Positions 1 to 8,271 of a stretch of 64,000 nucleotides of DNA are shown piece by piece (positions within the stretch are counted from its first letter, which is position 1; every line of letters begins with the position of its first letter). The position numbers were made by a program, and so were the translations under genes. The notes under the pieces were generated by a model, which saw only the letters and a program-made list of their open reading frames with translations, made no database searches and had not been told where the DNA came from. Origin of the DNA: Fertoeibacter niger (GTDB lineage Bacteria; Pseudomonadota; Alphaproteobacteria; Rhodobacterales; Rhodobacteraceae); contig NZ_WHUT02000002.1 in assembly GCF_009380135.2 (NCBI RefSeq), forward strand, positions 248,001-312,000, read 5' to 3'.

Positions 1-165
1 ACCCTTCCAGGCCGTATCCGGCAGGCCGGGCGTCGCCGGCAGCCACAGCATCGGCAGCAGGAAAAAGAACAGCCCCAGCACCGGCAACAGCCGCGCCGCA
101 TCGCGCAGCCTGCGGCGGCGGTAGCTGCGCCGCGCCAGAAACAGCGGGGCACGCGGCCGCCTCAC
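1..165 (-). CDS. small membrane protein, 5' part only (runs off the window)
   Basis: Fifty-five codons are visible before the window ends. The GTG start overlaps the TGA stop of the response regulator upstream (GTGA), so the two are probably translationally coupled. The N-terminus is very arginine-rich (RRSYRRRRLRDAARLL), followed by a hydrophobic segment (LGLFFFLLPMLW), which suggests a single-pass or multi-pass inner-membrane protein with a cytoplasmic positive N-terminus. Small proteins of this look often precede sodium:solute symporter genes in Rhodobacterales; that is recollection of family context, and the symporter itself is not in the window. No function can be assigned. Confidence 0.55.
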   Translation of the reverse strand, partial: MRRPRAPLFLARRSYRRRRLRDAARLLPVLGLFFFLLPMLWLPATPGLPDTAWKG

Positions 166-530
166 CGCGCCACCAGATCCCGGACCGAGGCGATGATCTC
201 GGCATTGGAAAACGGCTTCGACATGAACCGGCTGGCCCCCGCCCGCTCCGCCGCCTCGCGGTCGCGGTCCTGCCCTTTGGCGGTCAGCATCAGCACTGGC
301 AACGCCTCCGTCGCCGGATCGGCGCGCAACGTGGCCAGAATGTCCAGCCCGCTGACACCCGGCAGCATCAGGTCAAGGATCAAAAGGTCGGGCCGCGCCG
401 CATGCACCGCCGCCACCGCATCCACCCCCCCGCCATGCGTGGACACCCGGCAGCCGTCACGGGTCAGGATGAAACGGATCGCCTCGGCGATATTGGGCTC
501 GTCCTCGATCAGCAAGACATGCGCCGTCAT
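162..530 (-). CDS. single-domain response regulator (CheY-like receiver)
   Basis: A 122-residue protein consisting only of a receiver domain. It has the acidic pair in LLIEDEPN near the N-terminus, the phospho-acceptor Asp in LLILDLMLPG at about residue 52, the conserved Thr in LMLTAKG and the Lys in FMSKPFS near the end. No DNA-binding or enzymatic output domain follows, so it must act through protein contacts or a phosphorelay with a histidine kinase that is not in the window. An upstream in-frame extension exists, but the ATG at 530 starts exactly where the domain starts, so it is preferred. It is followed by an overlapping membrane-protein gene, which implies a shared transcript. Confidence 0.85.
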   Translation of the reverse strand: MTAHVLLIEDEPNIAEAIRFILTRDGCRVSTHGGGVDAVAAVHAARPDLLILDLMLPGVSGLDILATLRADPATEALPVLMLTAKGQDRDREAAERAGASRFMSKPFSNAEIIASVRDLVAR

Positions 531-659
531 GCGCCCCCTCCTCCCCGGTCCTGATGGCCGGTTACTCCCCCTTTGCGGTCTTCCGCCGCCCGCTATGACT
601 ATCAGGCCAAATCTCGCCCCTGTCAAAAGCCCTGTGTCCCCACGACATCCGCCAAGGCG

Positions 660-1970
660 TCACACCCCTTCGCTGAGGATCGACGGTTCGCGCCGCGCGG
701 CACAGGCCCCGCGCGCGCAGATGCGGCAGGTGCTGCCCACCGGCACCGCGCCCCCCGTCATCCCCCCCGTCACTCCCCCCGTCATCCCCCCCGCCATCCC
801 TGCGGCCATCCCGTCCTGCGGCGCGATCAGCATGGCCGCATGGCGCAACTCCGGCCCGGCAAAGCCCTGCGGAAATTCCACCTCGCAGAACGCCTGAACA
901 AGGTAGCTGCGCGGCATGCGCCCCTCGGTCTCGACCAGCGCCCTGACCGGGCTGCCCGGCCGCCCCAGCGCAGTATAGAGCGGCCACAGCGGGCAGGCCG
1001 CGCCGAAACGCGGCAGCGCAAAACCCTCGGCGGGCTTGCGAAACAGCAAGGTGCCCGAGGCGTCGCAGATCACCAGCCCCGCCACCGACCCCGGCAGCGT
1101 CGCCGCCCGCCGCAGCACCGCCAGCACGCCCACGCCAAACTGCCGCGCCACCGCCGCCGCATCGCCGCCCGCCCCCCAGGCCGCGCGAAACGCCGCCTCC
1201 GGCATGGCCGCGGCCTCCGCCGCCGCGCGCTCTGCCCAGGCCCCCGCCATGCTGCGCGCCGCCGCCGAGGCAAGATCCCCCGCCGCAGCCAAATCCGCTT
1301 GCCAGCCCCGCACCGCCAGCCAAGCCTCCACCTCCTCCTGCGGCGCGGCGATGCCCTGTTCCTCGGCCTGTTCAGACCCGTCCAGATAGGCCACCAGCGC
1401 CTCTGCCCCCACCGCCAGCCGCTCGCTGTCCTGATGCAGGTTGCCGTGAAACCGCGCGCGCCAGACCGGGTCAATATCCTCGGTCTCGGCCAGGATCGCG
1501 GCGGTGGAGCGCACCGAGCTGACCGCCGACAGCACCTCATGCAGCGCCTGGCTCAGATGCGGGTCATGCGTCATGCGGTCGTTCAGCGCATTCACCGCGC
1601 GCTCCAGCTGCCCCAGCCGCCGGTGCTGCGCGGCCAGCAGCCCCGCCCAGCCAGGAAACCGCCCGGCGAAATCCTCGGTCTTGTCCAGTTCCGGCCCCGC
1701 AGCCCCTGCCCCGGCCTCAGCTTCCGCCGCCGCCGCACGCAGATCATCCCGCAACGCGCCCCCGGCTCCCTCGGACAGTGCCTCCGCCCCGATGCCCAAA
1801 GCCTCCGCCAGCCGCGCCAGCACATCCGCCCCGATCCGCCGCCGGTTGTGCTCGATCAGGTTCAGATACGACGCCGACACCCCCGCCGCCCGCGCAAGAT
1901 CGGCCTGCCTCAGCCCCAGCGCCAGCCGCCGCTCGCGCAACCGGCTGCCGGTCAACCCGGTCATCGGCAT
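660..1970 (-). CDS. ScfR/RamB-like XRE family regulator of short-chain acyl metabolism
   Basis: A 436-residue regulator. Residues 6-60 form an XRE-type helix-turn-helix (SRLRERRLALGLRQADLA ... VSASYLNLIEHNRRRI). The rest matches the long ligand-binding region (DUF2083) of ScfR/RamB/MccR-type proteins, which sense short-chain acyl-CoA and control acetate, propionate or methylcitrate metabolism. The C-terminus has the Cys-rich signature CRICARGACAARREPSIL typical of the family. Just before it lies a short Gly-Met-Thr-Gly repeat encoded by C-rich tandem DNA (about 750-805), which is probably a flexible linker. The ATG at 1970 is chosen because GGGAGG precedes it by about six bases. Family membership is clear; the exact effector is not. 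Confidence 0.85.
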   Translation of the reverse strand: MPMTGLTGSRLRERRLALGLRQADLARAAGVSASYLNLIEHNRRRIGADVLARLAEALGIGAEALSEGAGGALRDDLRAAAAEAEAGAGAAGPELDKTEDFAGRFPGWAGLLAAQHRRLGQLERAVNALNDRMTHDPHLSQALHEVLSAVSSVRSTAAILAETEDIDPVWRARFHGNLHQDSERLAVGAEALVAYLDGSEQAEEQGIAAPQEEVEAWLAVRGWQADLAAAGDLASAAARSMAGAWAERAAAEAAAMPEAAFRAAWGAGGDAAAVARQFGVGVLAVLRRAATLPGSVAGLVICDASGTLLFRKPAEGFALPRFGAACPLWPLYTALGRPGSPVRALVETEGRMPRSYLVQAFCEVEFPQGFAGPELRHAAMLIAPQDGMAAGMAGGMTGGVTGGMTGGAVPVGSTCRICARGACAARREPSILSEGV

Positions 1971-1985
1971 TGAAACCTCCCATGA

Positions 1986-2013
1986 TTTACAAGCCTGCAA
2001 GAACTTTACAGCA
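1986..2013 (-). promoter_or_regulatory. direct repeats just upstream of the ScfR-like gene
   Basis: TTTACAAGC (1986-1994) and TTTACAGCA (2005-2013) are near-identical repeats 19 bp apart, with CTGCAA between them, within 45 bp of the regulator's start codon. The placement fits an autoregulatory binding site; assigning it to ScfR is inference. Confidence 0.35.
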
Positions 2014-2051
2014 ATCTGAAAACTCGTTCTTCCTTATTTTCCGTCAAGAAA

Positions 2052-2160
2052 TATCCTCGGGGTGGGGTGATGAGCGATCAGAAATCGTCCAGTGGACGAT
2101 TTCCGCGAAGAACACCCGGCCCGTGGCCGGGCTAGGGGGGGGCAGACAGCCCCTCCCCGG
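2052..2160. repeat. composite REP-like element with three consecutive hairpins
   Basis: The intergenic sequence holds, in order, the block TATCCTCGGGG (2053-2063), a perfect inverted repeat with 11-bp arms GAAATCGTCCA and TGGACGATTTC (2081-2103), a second hairpin CCCGGCC/GGCCGGG (2115-2131) and a G-run/C-run hairpin with loop AGACA (about 2136-2158). The block and the AGACA hairpin recur at 35417-35453, so this looks like an interspersed repeat and not an operator. Confidence 0.6.
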
Positions 2161-2199
2161 CGGCCAGCCACATGCGCCACCGCTGCATGACATCGCATG

Positions 2200-2226
2200 A
2201 AAAAGGCGCGTCCCGCAGGACGCGCC
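2200..2226 (-). terminator. rho-independent terminator of the ABC importer operon
   Basis: A perfect 9-bp stem GGCGCGTCC/GGACGCGCC (2205-2226) with a 4-base loop is followed on the minus strand by five T residues (complement of A 2200-2204). It lies 23 bp past the stop codon of the substrate-binding protein gene. Confidence 0.85.
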
Positions 2227-2249
2227 CCCTTCCGATCAGCGCCAGAAAT

Positions 2250-3230
2250 TCAGTTCAGCGCCTTGTCCGTGACCGCGCTCGTCCAGGCCCCTTCCGGCAC
2301 CTTCGAAATCACCGGGTCCGACCCGCCGCCCATCAGCGCCGCCACCGTGGCATCGAAATCCGCCACATCCAGCGCGCCGTTCGACCCTGCGGTCAGCTTG
2401 GCAATCTCGCCCATCATCCGCTTCTGATGCGCCTCGGTCTGCGCCCCCGTGTCGTCATTTTCCAGCACGATCATCGCCGCCTCGTCGGGGTTCTCCTCGG
2501 CATATTTCCAGCCCTTCATCGAGGCGCGGACAAATTTCACCATCTTCTCTTCGAAAGCCGGATCGGCCAGCTTGTCCTCCATCGCATAAAGCCCATCCTC
2601 CAGCGTCGCCACGCCCTCGGTGGTGTAGTTGAAGTTCACCAGTTGCTCCGGCGTGATCCCGGCGTCGATCACCTGCCAGTATTCGTTGTAGGTCATGGTC
2701 GAAATGCAGGCCGCCTGTTTCTGCAACAGCGGATCCACGTTGAACCCCTGCTTCAGCACCGTCACCCCGTCGCCGCCATCGGTCGACAGGCCCAGCTTCG
2801 ACATCCAGTTCAGGAACGGGTATTCATTGCCGCCGAACCACACGCCCAGTGTCTTGCCCGCGAAATCGGCAGGCGTCGCCACACCGGATTCCTTCAGGCA
2901 GGTCAGTTGCATGCCCGAGGATTTGAACGGCTGCGCGATGTTCACGATCGCCGCCCCCTGTTCCCGCGCCGCCAGCGCCGAGGGCAGCCAGTCCACCATC
3001 ACATCCGCGCCGCCGCCCAGCAGCACCTGCACCGGGGCCACATCGGGGCCGCCCGGCTTGATCGTCACATCAAGGCCTTCCTCAGTGTAAAACCCCTTGT
3101 CCTTGGCCACGTAATAGCCGGCAAACTGCGCCTGCGTGACCCATTTCAGTTGCAGCGTCACCGCGTCCTGCGCGCTTGCGCCAGTAGCGGCCAGCACGGC
3201 CAGCGCCGCGCCTGTCAGAATCGTTTTCAT
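2250..3230 (-). CDS. ABC transporter substrate-binding protein, NMT1/THI5-like
   Basis: A 326-residue periplasmic protein with a Sec signal peptide (residues 1-20, MKTILTGAALAVLAATGASA). The mature part begins VTLQLKWVTQAQFAGYYVA, the N-terminal hallmark of the NMT1/THI5-like family that binds pyrimidine precursors, riboflavin or related aromatic N-heterocycles. The ATG at 3230 is chosen over a TTG six bases upstream because GGAGG lies at the right distance. It is last in a four-gene importer operon (ATPase, two permeases, binding protein) and is followed by a strong terminator. The dihydropyrimidinase and ureidopropionase-like genes nearby suggest uptake of a pyrimidine or hydantoin-like nitrogen source; that is inference. 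Confidence 0.82.
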   Translation of the reverse strand: MKTILTGAALAVLAATGASAQDAVTLQLKWVTQAQFAGYYVAKDKGFYTEEGLDVTIKPGGPDVAPVQVLLGGGADVMVDWLPSALAAREQGAAIVNIAQPFKSSGMQLTCLKESGVATPADFAGKTLGVWFGGNEYPFLNWMSKLGLSTDGGDGVTVLKQGFNVDPLLQKQAACISTMTYNEYWQVIDAGITPEQLVNFNYTTEGVATLEDGLYAMEDKLADPAFEEKMVKFVRASMKGWKYAEENPDEAAMIVLENDDTGAQTEAHQKRMMGEIAKLTAGSNGALDVADFDATVAALMGGGSDPVISKVPEGAWTSAVTDKALN

Positions 3231-3267
3231 CGTCAACCTCCGAGTTGCGCCCCTTGCCGGGGCTTTG

Positions 3268-4113
3268 TTAATGCCGTTGCGACGGGTGCCAGAACGTCAC
3301 CCCCCGTTCGATCAGCGCGACCAGCCCATAGAACGCCGATCCCGCCAAAGCCGCCACCGTGATCTCGGCCCAGACCATGTCCAGCCCCAGCCGCCCGACC
3401 TCGGTGGAAATCCGAAACCCCATGCCGCGAATAGGGCTGCCGAAAAACTCCGCCACAATCGCACCGATCAGCGCCAGCGTGGTGGCAATCTTTAACCCGT
3501 TGAAAATGAACGGCATCGCGGCGGGCAGGCGCAGCTTCCACAGCGTCTGCCAGTAGCTTGCCGAATATGTCGCCATCAGGTCGCGCTGCATCACCTCTGA
3601 TGCCGCCAGCCCCGCCACCGTGTTCACCAGGACCGGAAAGAACACCATCACCACCACGACCGCCGCCTTGGAATGCCAGTCAAAGCCGAACCACATCACC
3701 AGAATGGGCGCGATTCCCACAATCGGCAAGGCCGCCACGAAATTGCCCACCGGCAGCAGCCCGCGCTGCAAGAACGGGCTGCGGTCGATGGCAATCGCCA
3801 CCAGCACCGCCGCCCCGCAGCCCATGATGTAGCCCGACAGCGCCCCTTTCACGAAGGTCTGCACGAAATCCAGCCACAGTGTCGGCACCTCGGCCGCGAT
3901 CCGGGCCGCAATCGCCGTGGGGGGCGGCAATATCACCCCCGGCACCGCCAGCCCGCGCACCACGCCTTCCCAGACCACCAGCAATGTGATGCCGAAAATC
4001 GCAGGCACCGCCAGCCGCCCGGCCCGGCTGCGCATCAGCGATGACGCCGCCAGCCGCACGTTCAGCGCCCATGCCGCCGCCCAGAAGCCAAAGGCGAACA
4101 CCAGCCAGATCAT
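3268..4113 (-). CDS. ABC transporter permease (SsuC/ThiX-like)
   Basis: A 281-residue inner-membrane permease of the BPD_transp_1 family. Hydrophobic segments are spread along its length, and the EAA-type loop contacting the ATPase can be seen in the stretch with SYWQTLWKLRLPAAMPFIFN. The N-terminal region carries the common motif LPPPTAIAARI preceding the first core helix. The start codon overlaps the stop of the preceding permease gene (ATGA), so the two permeases are translationally coupled and likely form a heterodimer. Closest functional relatives are nitrate/sulfonate/pyrimidine-type importers. Confidence 0.85.
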   Translation of the reverse strand: MIWLVFAFGFWAAAWALNVRLAASSLMRSRAGRLAVPAIFGITLLVVWEGVVRGLAVPGVILPPPTAIAARIAAEVPTLWLDFVQTFVKGALSGYIMGCGAAVLVAIAIDRSPFLQRGLLPVGNFVAALPIVGIAPILVMWFGFDWHSKAAVVVVMVFFPVLVNTVAGLAASEVMQRDLMATYSASYWQTLWKLRLPAAMPFIFNGLKIATTLALIGAIVAEFFGSPIRGMGFRISTEVGRLGLDMVWAEITVAALAGSAFYGLVALIERGVTFWHPSQRH

Positions 4114-4973
4114 CGCGCCATCCCCATCCGCCGCAATGTCACCCGCTGCACCGCGCCGATCAGCGCCACCAGTGCCGCCGCCGCAAAGGCCGCCGTGAAA
4201 AGCGCCGCCCAGATCTGCACCGTCTGCCCGTAATAGCTGCCTTGCAGCAGCCGGGCCCCCAGCCCCGCCACCGCCCCGGTCGGCAATTCCCCCACAATCG
4301 CCCCCACCAGCGCCGCCGCAATCCCCACCTTCAGCGAGGTGAAGAGATAAGGCATCGACGCGGGCAGCCGCAGCTTCCAGAAGGTCGCGGCCCGGCTGGC
4401 GTTATAGGTGCGCAACAGGTCAAGCTGCATCGCATCGGGGCTGCGCAGCCCCTTCACCATGCCCACCACCACCGGAAAGAAGCTCAAGTAGGCGCTGATG
4501 ATCGCTTTCGGCAGCAGGCCCGACACGCCCACCGAATTCAGCACCACGATGATCATCGGCGCAATCGCCAGAATGGGAATGGTCTGCGACGCAATGGCCC
4601 AGGGCATCACGCTCAGATCCATCGCGCGGTTGTGCACGATGCCCACCGCCAGAAGCACACCCGCCGTCGTGCCGATGGCAAAGCCCAGCAGGGTCGCGCT
4701 CAGCGTCACCCACCCATGATAGACCAGACTGCGTTTCGACGTGATCGCCTGCCCCGCCAACCCCTCCCACAGCCCCACGGCCACCTGATGCGGCGCAGGC
4801 AGCACCGGCCGCTCCTGCACCATGGTAAGCGGCAGAAGTTGCGCAAAGGTTATCGCCGTCCCGGCCCGCGCTGCCTGATCCCGCTCCCACGGCGCGTTCA
4901 TCCAGACGGCGGCGGCATACCACAGCGCCACGATCACGGCCAATACGGTGAGGATCGGCACCACCGCTTTCAT
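4110..4973 (-). CDS. ABC transporter permease (SsuC/ThiX-like)
   Basis: A 287-residue permease and the partner of the gene that follows it. The EAA-loop region reads RAATFWKLRLPASMPYLFTS, close to the equivalent stretch of its partner, which points to an ancient duplication. Predicted helices begin at the N-terminus (VVPILTVLAVIVALWYAA). An upstream reading-frame extension to 5045 exists, but the ATG at 4973 is preferred because AAGGGGA precedes it by seven bases and the protein begins with a membrane helix. It forms an operon with the ATPase upstream and the second permease downstream. Confidence 0.83.
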   Translation of the reverse strand: MKAVVPILTVLAVIVALWYAAAVWMNAPWERDQAARAGTAITFAQLLPLTMVQERPVLPAPHQVAVGLWEGLAGQAITSKRSLVYHGWVTLSATLLGFAIGTTAGVLLAVGIVHNRAMDLSVMPWAIASQTIPILAIAPMIIVVLNSVGVSGLLPKAIISAYLSFFPVVVGMVKGLRSPDAMQLDLLRTYNASRAATFWKLRLPASMPYLFTSLKVGIAAALVGAIVGELPTGAVAGLGARLLQGSYYGQTVQIWAALFTAAFAAAALVALIGAVQRVTLRRMGMAR

Positions 4974-5060
4974 GCACATATCCCCTTGCCGCGCGTGCTT
5001 GGGTGCGCCCGCAAGATAGGCATCCCCTGTCCATGCCCTGTGCATCGGTTGTGCATGGCG

Positions 5061-5843
5061 TCAAACCTCATAGGAATGGCCCGCCCGCAGCCCTTCGCGC
5101 ACGCGGTGGGCAATCGCAATGAACTCCGCGCTGTCGCGGATATCCAGCGGACGCTCCTTCGGCAAAGGGCTGTCGATCACATCGGTGATCCGCCCCGGGC
5201 GGGGGCTCATCACTACGATCCGGGTGGAAAGATACACCGCCTCGGGGATGGAATGTGTAACAAAACCAATGGTCTTGCCAGTCCGCGCCCAAAGCTTCAG
5301 CAATTCCTCGTTCAGCCTGTCGCGCACGATCTCGTCCAGCGCGCCAAAGGGTTCGTCCATCAACAAAATATCCGCATCAAAAGCCAGCGCCCGCGCAATC
5401 GAGGCCCGCTGCTGCATCCCGCCCGACAACTGCCAGGGAAACTTCTTGCCAAACCCTTCCAGATCAACCAGTTGCAGTACGTTGTTCACGCGCGCTTCCT
5501 GCTCGACCTTCGAAAACCCCATGATCTCCAGCGGCAGCCTGACATTCCCCGCAATCGTGCGCCACGGATAAAGCCCCGCCGCCTGGAACACATAGCCATA
5601 AGCCCTTGATTTGCGCGCCTGTTCCGGCGTCATCCCATTGACCGTCAAGGTGCCTTCGGTGGGCTGTTCCAGTGCCGCGATCGCCCGCAGGAAGGTGGTT
5701 TTGCCGCAACCCGACGGCCCGATGAAGCTGACAAAATCCCCCCGCCCGATGGTCAGGTTCACATCCTTCAGCGCATGCACCGGCCCGTCGCCGGTCTGAA
5801 ACGTCAGCCCCAGCCCCCGCGCCTCGATCACTGGACCGGCCAT
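5061..5843 (-). CDS. ABC transporter ATP-binding protein (SsuB/TauB-like)
   Basis: A 260-residue ATPase with all core motifs in order: Walker A GPSGCGKT, Q-loop YVFQAAGLYPWRT, signature LSGGMQQR, Walker B ILLMDEPFGALDE and H-loop FVTHSIPEA. It energises the importer encoded by the three following genes. Several in-frame ATG codons exist; the one at 5843 is chosen because AGG lies six bases upstream and the protein then begins close to the conserved fold. It is the first gene of the importer operon and is transcribed away from the polyacidic protein gene. Confidence 0.85.
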   Translation of the reverse strand: MAGPVIEARGLGLTFQTGDGPVHALKDVNLTIGRGDFVSFIGPSGCGKTTFLRAIAALEQPTEGTLTVNGMTPEQARKSRAYGYVFQAAGLYPWRTIAGNVRLPLEIMGFSKVEQEARVNNVLQLVDLEGFGKKFPWQLSGGMQQRASIARALAFDADILLMDEPFGALDEIVRDRLNEELLKLWARTGKTIGFVTHSIPEAVYLSTRIVVMSPRPGRITDVIDSPLPKERPLDIRDSAEFIAIAHRVREGLRAGHSYEV

Positions 5844-5965
5844 GTTCAACCTGTCTTTCATCATGCCCCGCACCGCCACGCGCCTTCACAAAGCCGTGTC
5901 CCGGCGCCGTTACTCTGGGCGGGAATCGGCACTGCCCGCTTCATCACCCCAACAGGAGATCTGAC

Positions 5966-6265
5966 ATGTCCACCGACCAGGAAGTGCCCGAAATGATAGA
6001 AGAAACGACCGATGCGCCGCTGGCCGACATGCCCGCTGAAATGACCGACGCGCCGGTCGACATGGCCGACGAGGACATGGCTGAAGAAGACATGGCCGAA
6101 GCGGATGACGCGGACGAAGCCGAGGCGGAAGAAGCCGAGGCCGACGAAGCGGAAGAAGATGAAGACGACGAGGACGACGAGGACGACGAAGACGAGGATG
6201 ATGAAGACGACGAAGATGGCGACGACGAAGAGGAAGCCGAGGCTTCCGAAGAAGAAACCGTCTGA
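5966..6265 (+). CDS. polyacidic low-complexity protein, function unknown
   Basis: A 99-residue protein with 58 Asp or Glu residues and no Lys, Arg, His, Cys or aromatic residue. The N-terminal 45 residues are Met/Ala/Thr/Pro-containing with a repeating DM/EM spacing (DMPAEMTDAP, DMADEDMAEEDMAEAD). The C-terminal half is almost pure Asp/Glu, encoded by GAC/GAG/GAA/GAT tracts. A good ribosome-binding site (AGGAG, eight bases upstream) supports translation. Such a protein should be intrinsically disordered and could bind cations or basic proteins or mimic DNA, but nothing in the sequence selects between these. It has no signal peptide and is divergent from the importer operon. Confidence 0.7.
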   Translation: MSTDQEVPEMIEETTDAPLADMPAEMTDAPVDMADEDMAEEDMAEADDADEAEAEEAEADEAEEDEDDEDDEDDEDEDDEDDEDGDDEEEAEASEEETV

Positions 6266-6293
6266 TCCACTGACTGGCATGGCAGACCCGCTG

Positions 6294-6311
6294 CCCGCAG
6301 ATTGCTGCGGG
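6294..6311 (+). terminator. small hairpin after the polyacidic protein gene
   Basis: CCCGCAG/CTGCGGG with loop ATTG lies 28 bp after the stop codon. There is no T-run, so it is at best a weak terminator or an mRNA 3'-end stabiliser. Confidence 0.35.
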
Positions 6312-6420
6312 TGGCGGGAACCCAATGTCGCTGCGGCGACCGTCATGCCGATTCCCCCGCGCAAGCTGGGGCTGTGCGTGCTAGCCTTGCCTTGCCATTC
6401 TTCACCACAGCGAGCCTGCC

Positions 6421-6816
6421 ATGCCTGATTGCATCAAACTGCGCCCCGGCGCCACCTATGCCGGAAAACAGGGCTTTTCCTATTTTGAGGGCATCGCGCG
6501 CGAAACCACGGGCGCACAGGCCATCTGCATGCATCTGCTGACAATTCCGCCCGGCGGCCGGGCGAAGGCGCACAAACACGCCACCCATGAAACCGCGATC
6601 TACATGACCGAAGGCGTCACGGTGATGTATTGGGGCGACCAGTTGCAACACCGGATGGAGGTGGCGGCGGGCGACCTGCTGTATATCCCCGCCGACACGC
6701 CGCACCTGCCGTTCAACCCCGGCCCCGGTCCGGCCTCGGCCGTGATCGCGCGCACCGACCCGCATGAACAGGAAAGCGTGGTGCTGCTGCCCGAGCTGGA
6801 GCATCTGGTTCCCTGA
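6421..6816 (+). CDS. cupin-domain protein
   Basis: A 131-residue single-domain cupin. The first cupin motif is visible as GGRAKAHKHATHETAIYMTEG (His, His and Glu metal ligands) and the second as GDLLYIPADTPHLPFN (terminal His ligand), so a metal-binding beta-barrel is expected. The substrate is not evident. It stands alone on the + strand and converges on the dihydropyrimidinase gene with only three bases between their ends. Start-codon support is weak (no clear Shine-Dalgarno), but the ATG at 6421 gives a normal cupin length. Confidence 0.75.
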   Translation: MPDCIKLRPGATYAGKQGFSYFEGIARETTGAQAICMHLLTIPPGGRAKAHKHATHETAIYMTEGVTVMYWGDQLQHRMEVAAGDLLYIPADTPHLPFNPGPGPASAVIARTDPHEQESVVLLPELEHLVP

Positions 6817-6819
6817 CAC

Positions 6820-8271
6820 CTAGACCCCCGTGGCCGGCACGCCCGTGCGGGCAACAGCCCGCGGCGCTGTGATCTCTTTCCAGGCGCTCAAGGCACGGTT
6901 CACCGCGGGCCGCGCCTCGCGCGCGACAAACTGGCCATGGCCCTCGCCGGGCTGCACCACGCCATCCGCCACGGCCACCCGGCCGCGCGTCAGGGTATAG
7001 CGCGGCAGGCCCTTTACCGTCTTGCCTTCGAACACGTTGTAATCAATGGCCGATTGTTGTGCCGAGGCGCTGATTGTCTTGGTCTTTTCGGGATCCCAGA
7101 CCACCAGATCGGCATCAGCCCCCACCAGAACCGCGCCCTTTTTCGGATAGCAGTTCAGGATTTTCGCAATATTGGTCGAGGTGACGGCGACAAATTCATT
7201 CATCGTCAACCTTCCGGTGTTAACCCCGTAAGTCCAGAGCATCGGCATCCGGTCCTCCAGCCCGCCGGTGCCATTGGGTATCTTGCTGAAATTGCCTACG
7301 CCGTTGCGCTTCTGTGCGGTGGTAAAGGCGCAATGATCGGTCGCCACGACGGAGAGTGAGCCGGATTGCAACCCGGCCCAGAGTGAATCCTGATGCGCCT
7401 TTGACCGGAACGGCGGCGACATCACGCGCCGCGCCGCATGGTCCCAGTCGGGATGGAAATATTCCGTCTCGTCCAGCGTCAGGTGCTGGATCAGTGGCTC
7501 GCCCCACACCCGCTTGCCCTGCTGGCGGGCGCGGCGGATCGCCTCATGCGCCTCTTCGCAGGAGGTATGCACGACATACAGCGGCACACCCGCCATGTCG
7601 GCGATCATGATGGCGCGGTTGGTCGCCTCGCCCTCCACCTGCGGCGGGCGGGAATAGGCGTGGGCCTCCGGCCCGGTGTTGCCTTCGGCCAGCAGGCGGG
7701 CGGTCAGTTCGGCCACCACATCGCCGTTTTCGGCATGCACCATGGCCAGCGCGCCCAGATCGGCGCAGCGGCTGAAGGAATGATACATCTCGTCATCATT
7801 CACCATCAGCGCGCCCTTGTAGGCCATGAAATGCTTGAAGCTGGTAATCCCCTGATCCACCACGCTTTTCATCTCATCGAACACCTGCTCGCCCCACCAT
7901 GTCACCGCCATGTGGAACGAATAGTCGCAATGCGCGCGCCCGGTCTTGTTGTGCCACATTTGCAAGGCATCCAGCAGCCCCTGCCCCGGGCTGGGCAGCG
8001 CGAAATCCACCACCATCGTGGTGCCGCCCGACAGCGCCGCCCTTGTGCCGGATTCGAAATCATCGGCGGAATAGGTGCCCATGAAGGGCATCTCCAAGTG
8101 GGTATGCGGGTCGATCCCGCCGGGCATGATGTAGCAGCCGGTGGCATCAAGCGTGGTGTCGCCGGTCAGGTTCGGGCCGATGGCGGTGATGATGCCGTTG
8201 TCGATCAGGACATCAGCGCGATAGGTGAGGTCGGCGGTGACGATGGTGCCATTGCGGATGATTGTGGTCAT
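6820..8271 (-). CDS. hydA: dihydropyrimidinase / D-hydantoinase
   Basis: A 483-residue cyclic amidohydrolase that opens dihydrouracil, dihydrothymine or hydantoin rings. Visible metal-site elements are the HxH in GGIDPHTHLEMP, the carbamylated Lys in SFKHFMAYKGALM, the His in MVHAENGD and VVHTSCEEAH, and the Asp in VVATDHCAFTTAQK. The length is typical for the family. The start at 8271 overlaps the stop of the upstream hydrolase gene (ATGA), so ring opening and the following carbamoyl hydrolysis are translationally coupled. This is the second step of reductive pyrimidine catabolism; the dihydropyrimidine dehydrogenase genes are not in the window. Confidence 0.92.
   Translation of the reverse strand: MTTIIRNGTIVTADLTYRADVLIDNGIITAIGPNLTGDTTLDATGCYIMPGGIDPHTHLEMPFMGTYSADDFESGTRAALSGGTTMVVDFALPSPGQGLLDALQMWHNKTGRAHCDYSFHMAVTWWGEQVFDEMKSVVDQGITSFKHFMAYKGALMVNDDEMYHSFSRCADLGALAMVHAENGDVVAELTARLLAEGNTGPEAHAYSRPPQVEGEATNRAIMIADMAGVPLYVVHTSCEEAHEAIRRARQQGKRVWGEPLIQHLTLDETEYFHPDWDHAARRVMSPPFRSKAHQDSLWAGLQSGSLSVVATDHCAFTTAQKRNGVGNFSKIPNGTGGLEDRMPMLWTYGVNTGRLTMNEFVAVTSTNIAKILNCYPKKGAVLVGADADLVVWDPEKTKTISASAQQSAIDYNVFEGKTVKGLPRYTLTRGRVAVADGVVQPGEGHGQFVAREARPAVNRALSAWKEITAPRAVARTGVPATGV

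Noticed and set aside
5944-6270. Open frame on the minus strand encoding a poly-serine protein
   Set aside because: It is the exact antisense shadow of the acidic codon tract, has no ribosome-binding site, and the plus-strand frame has one.
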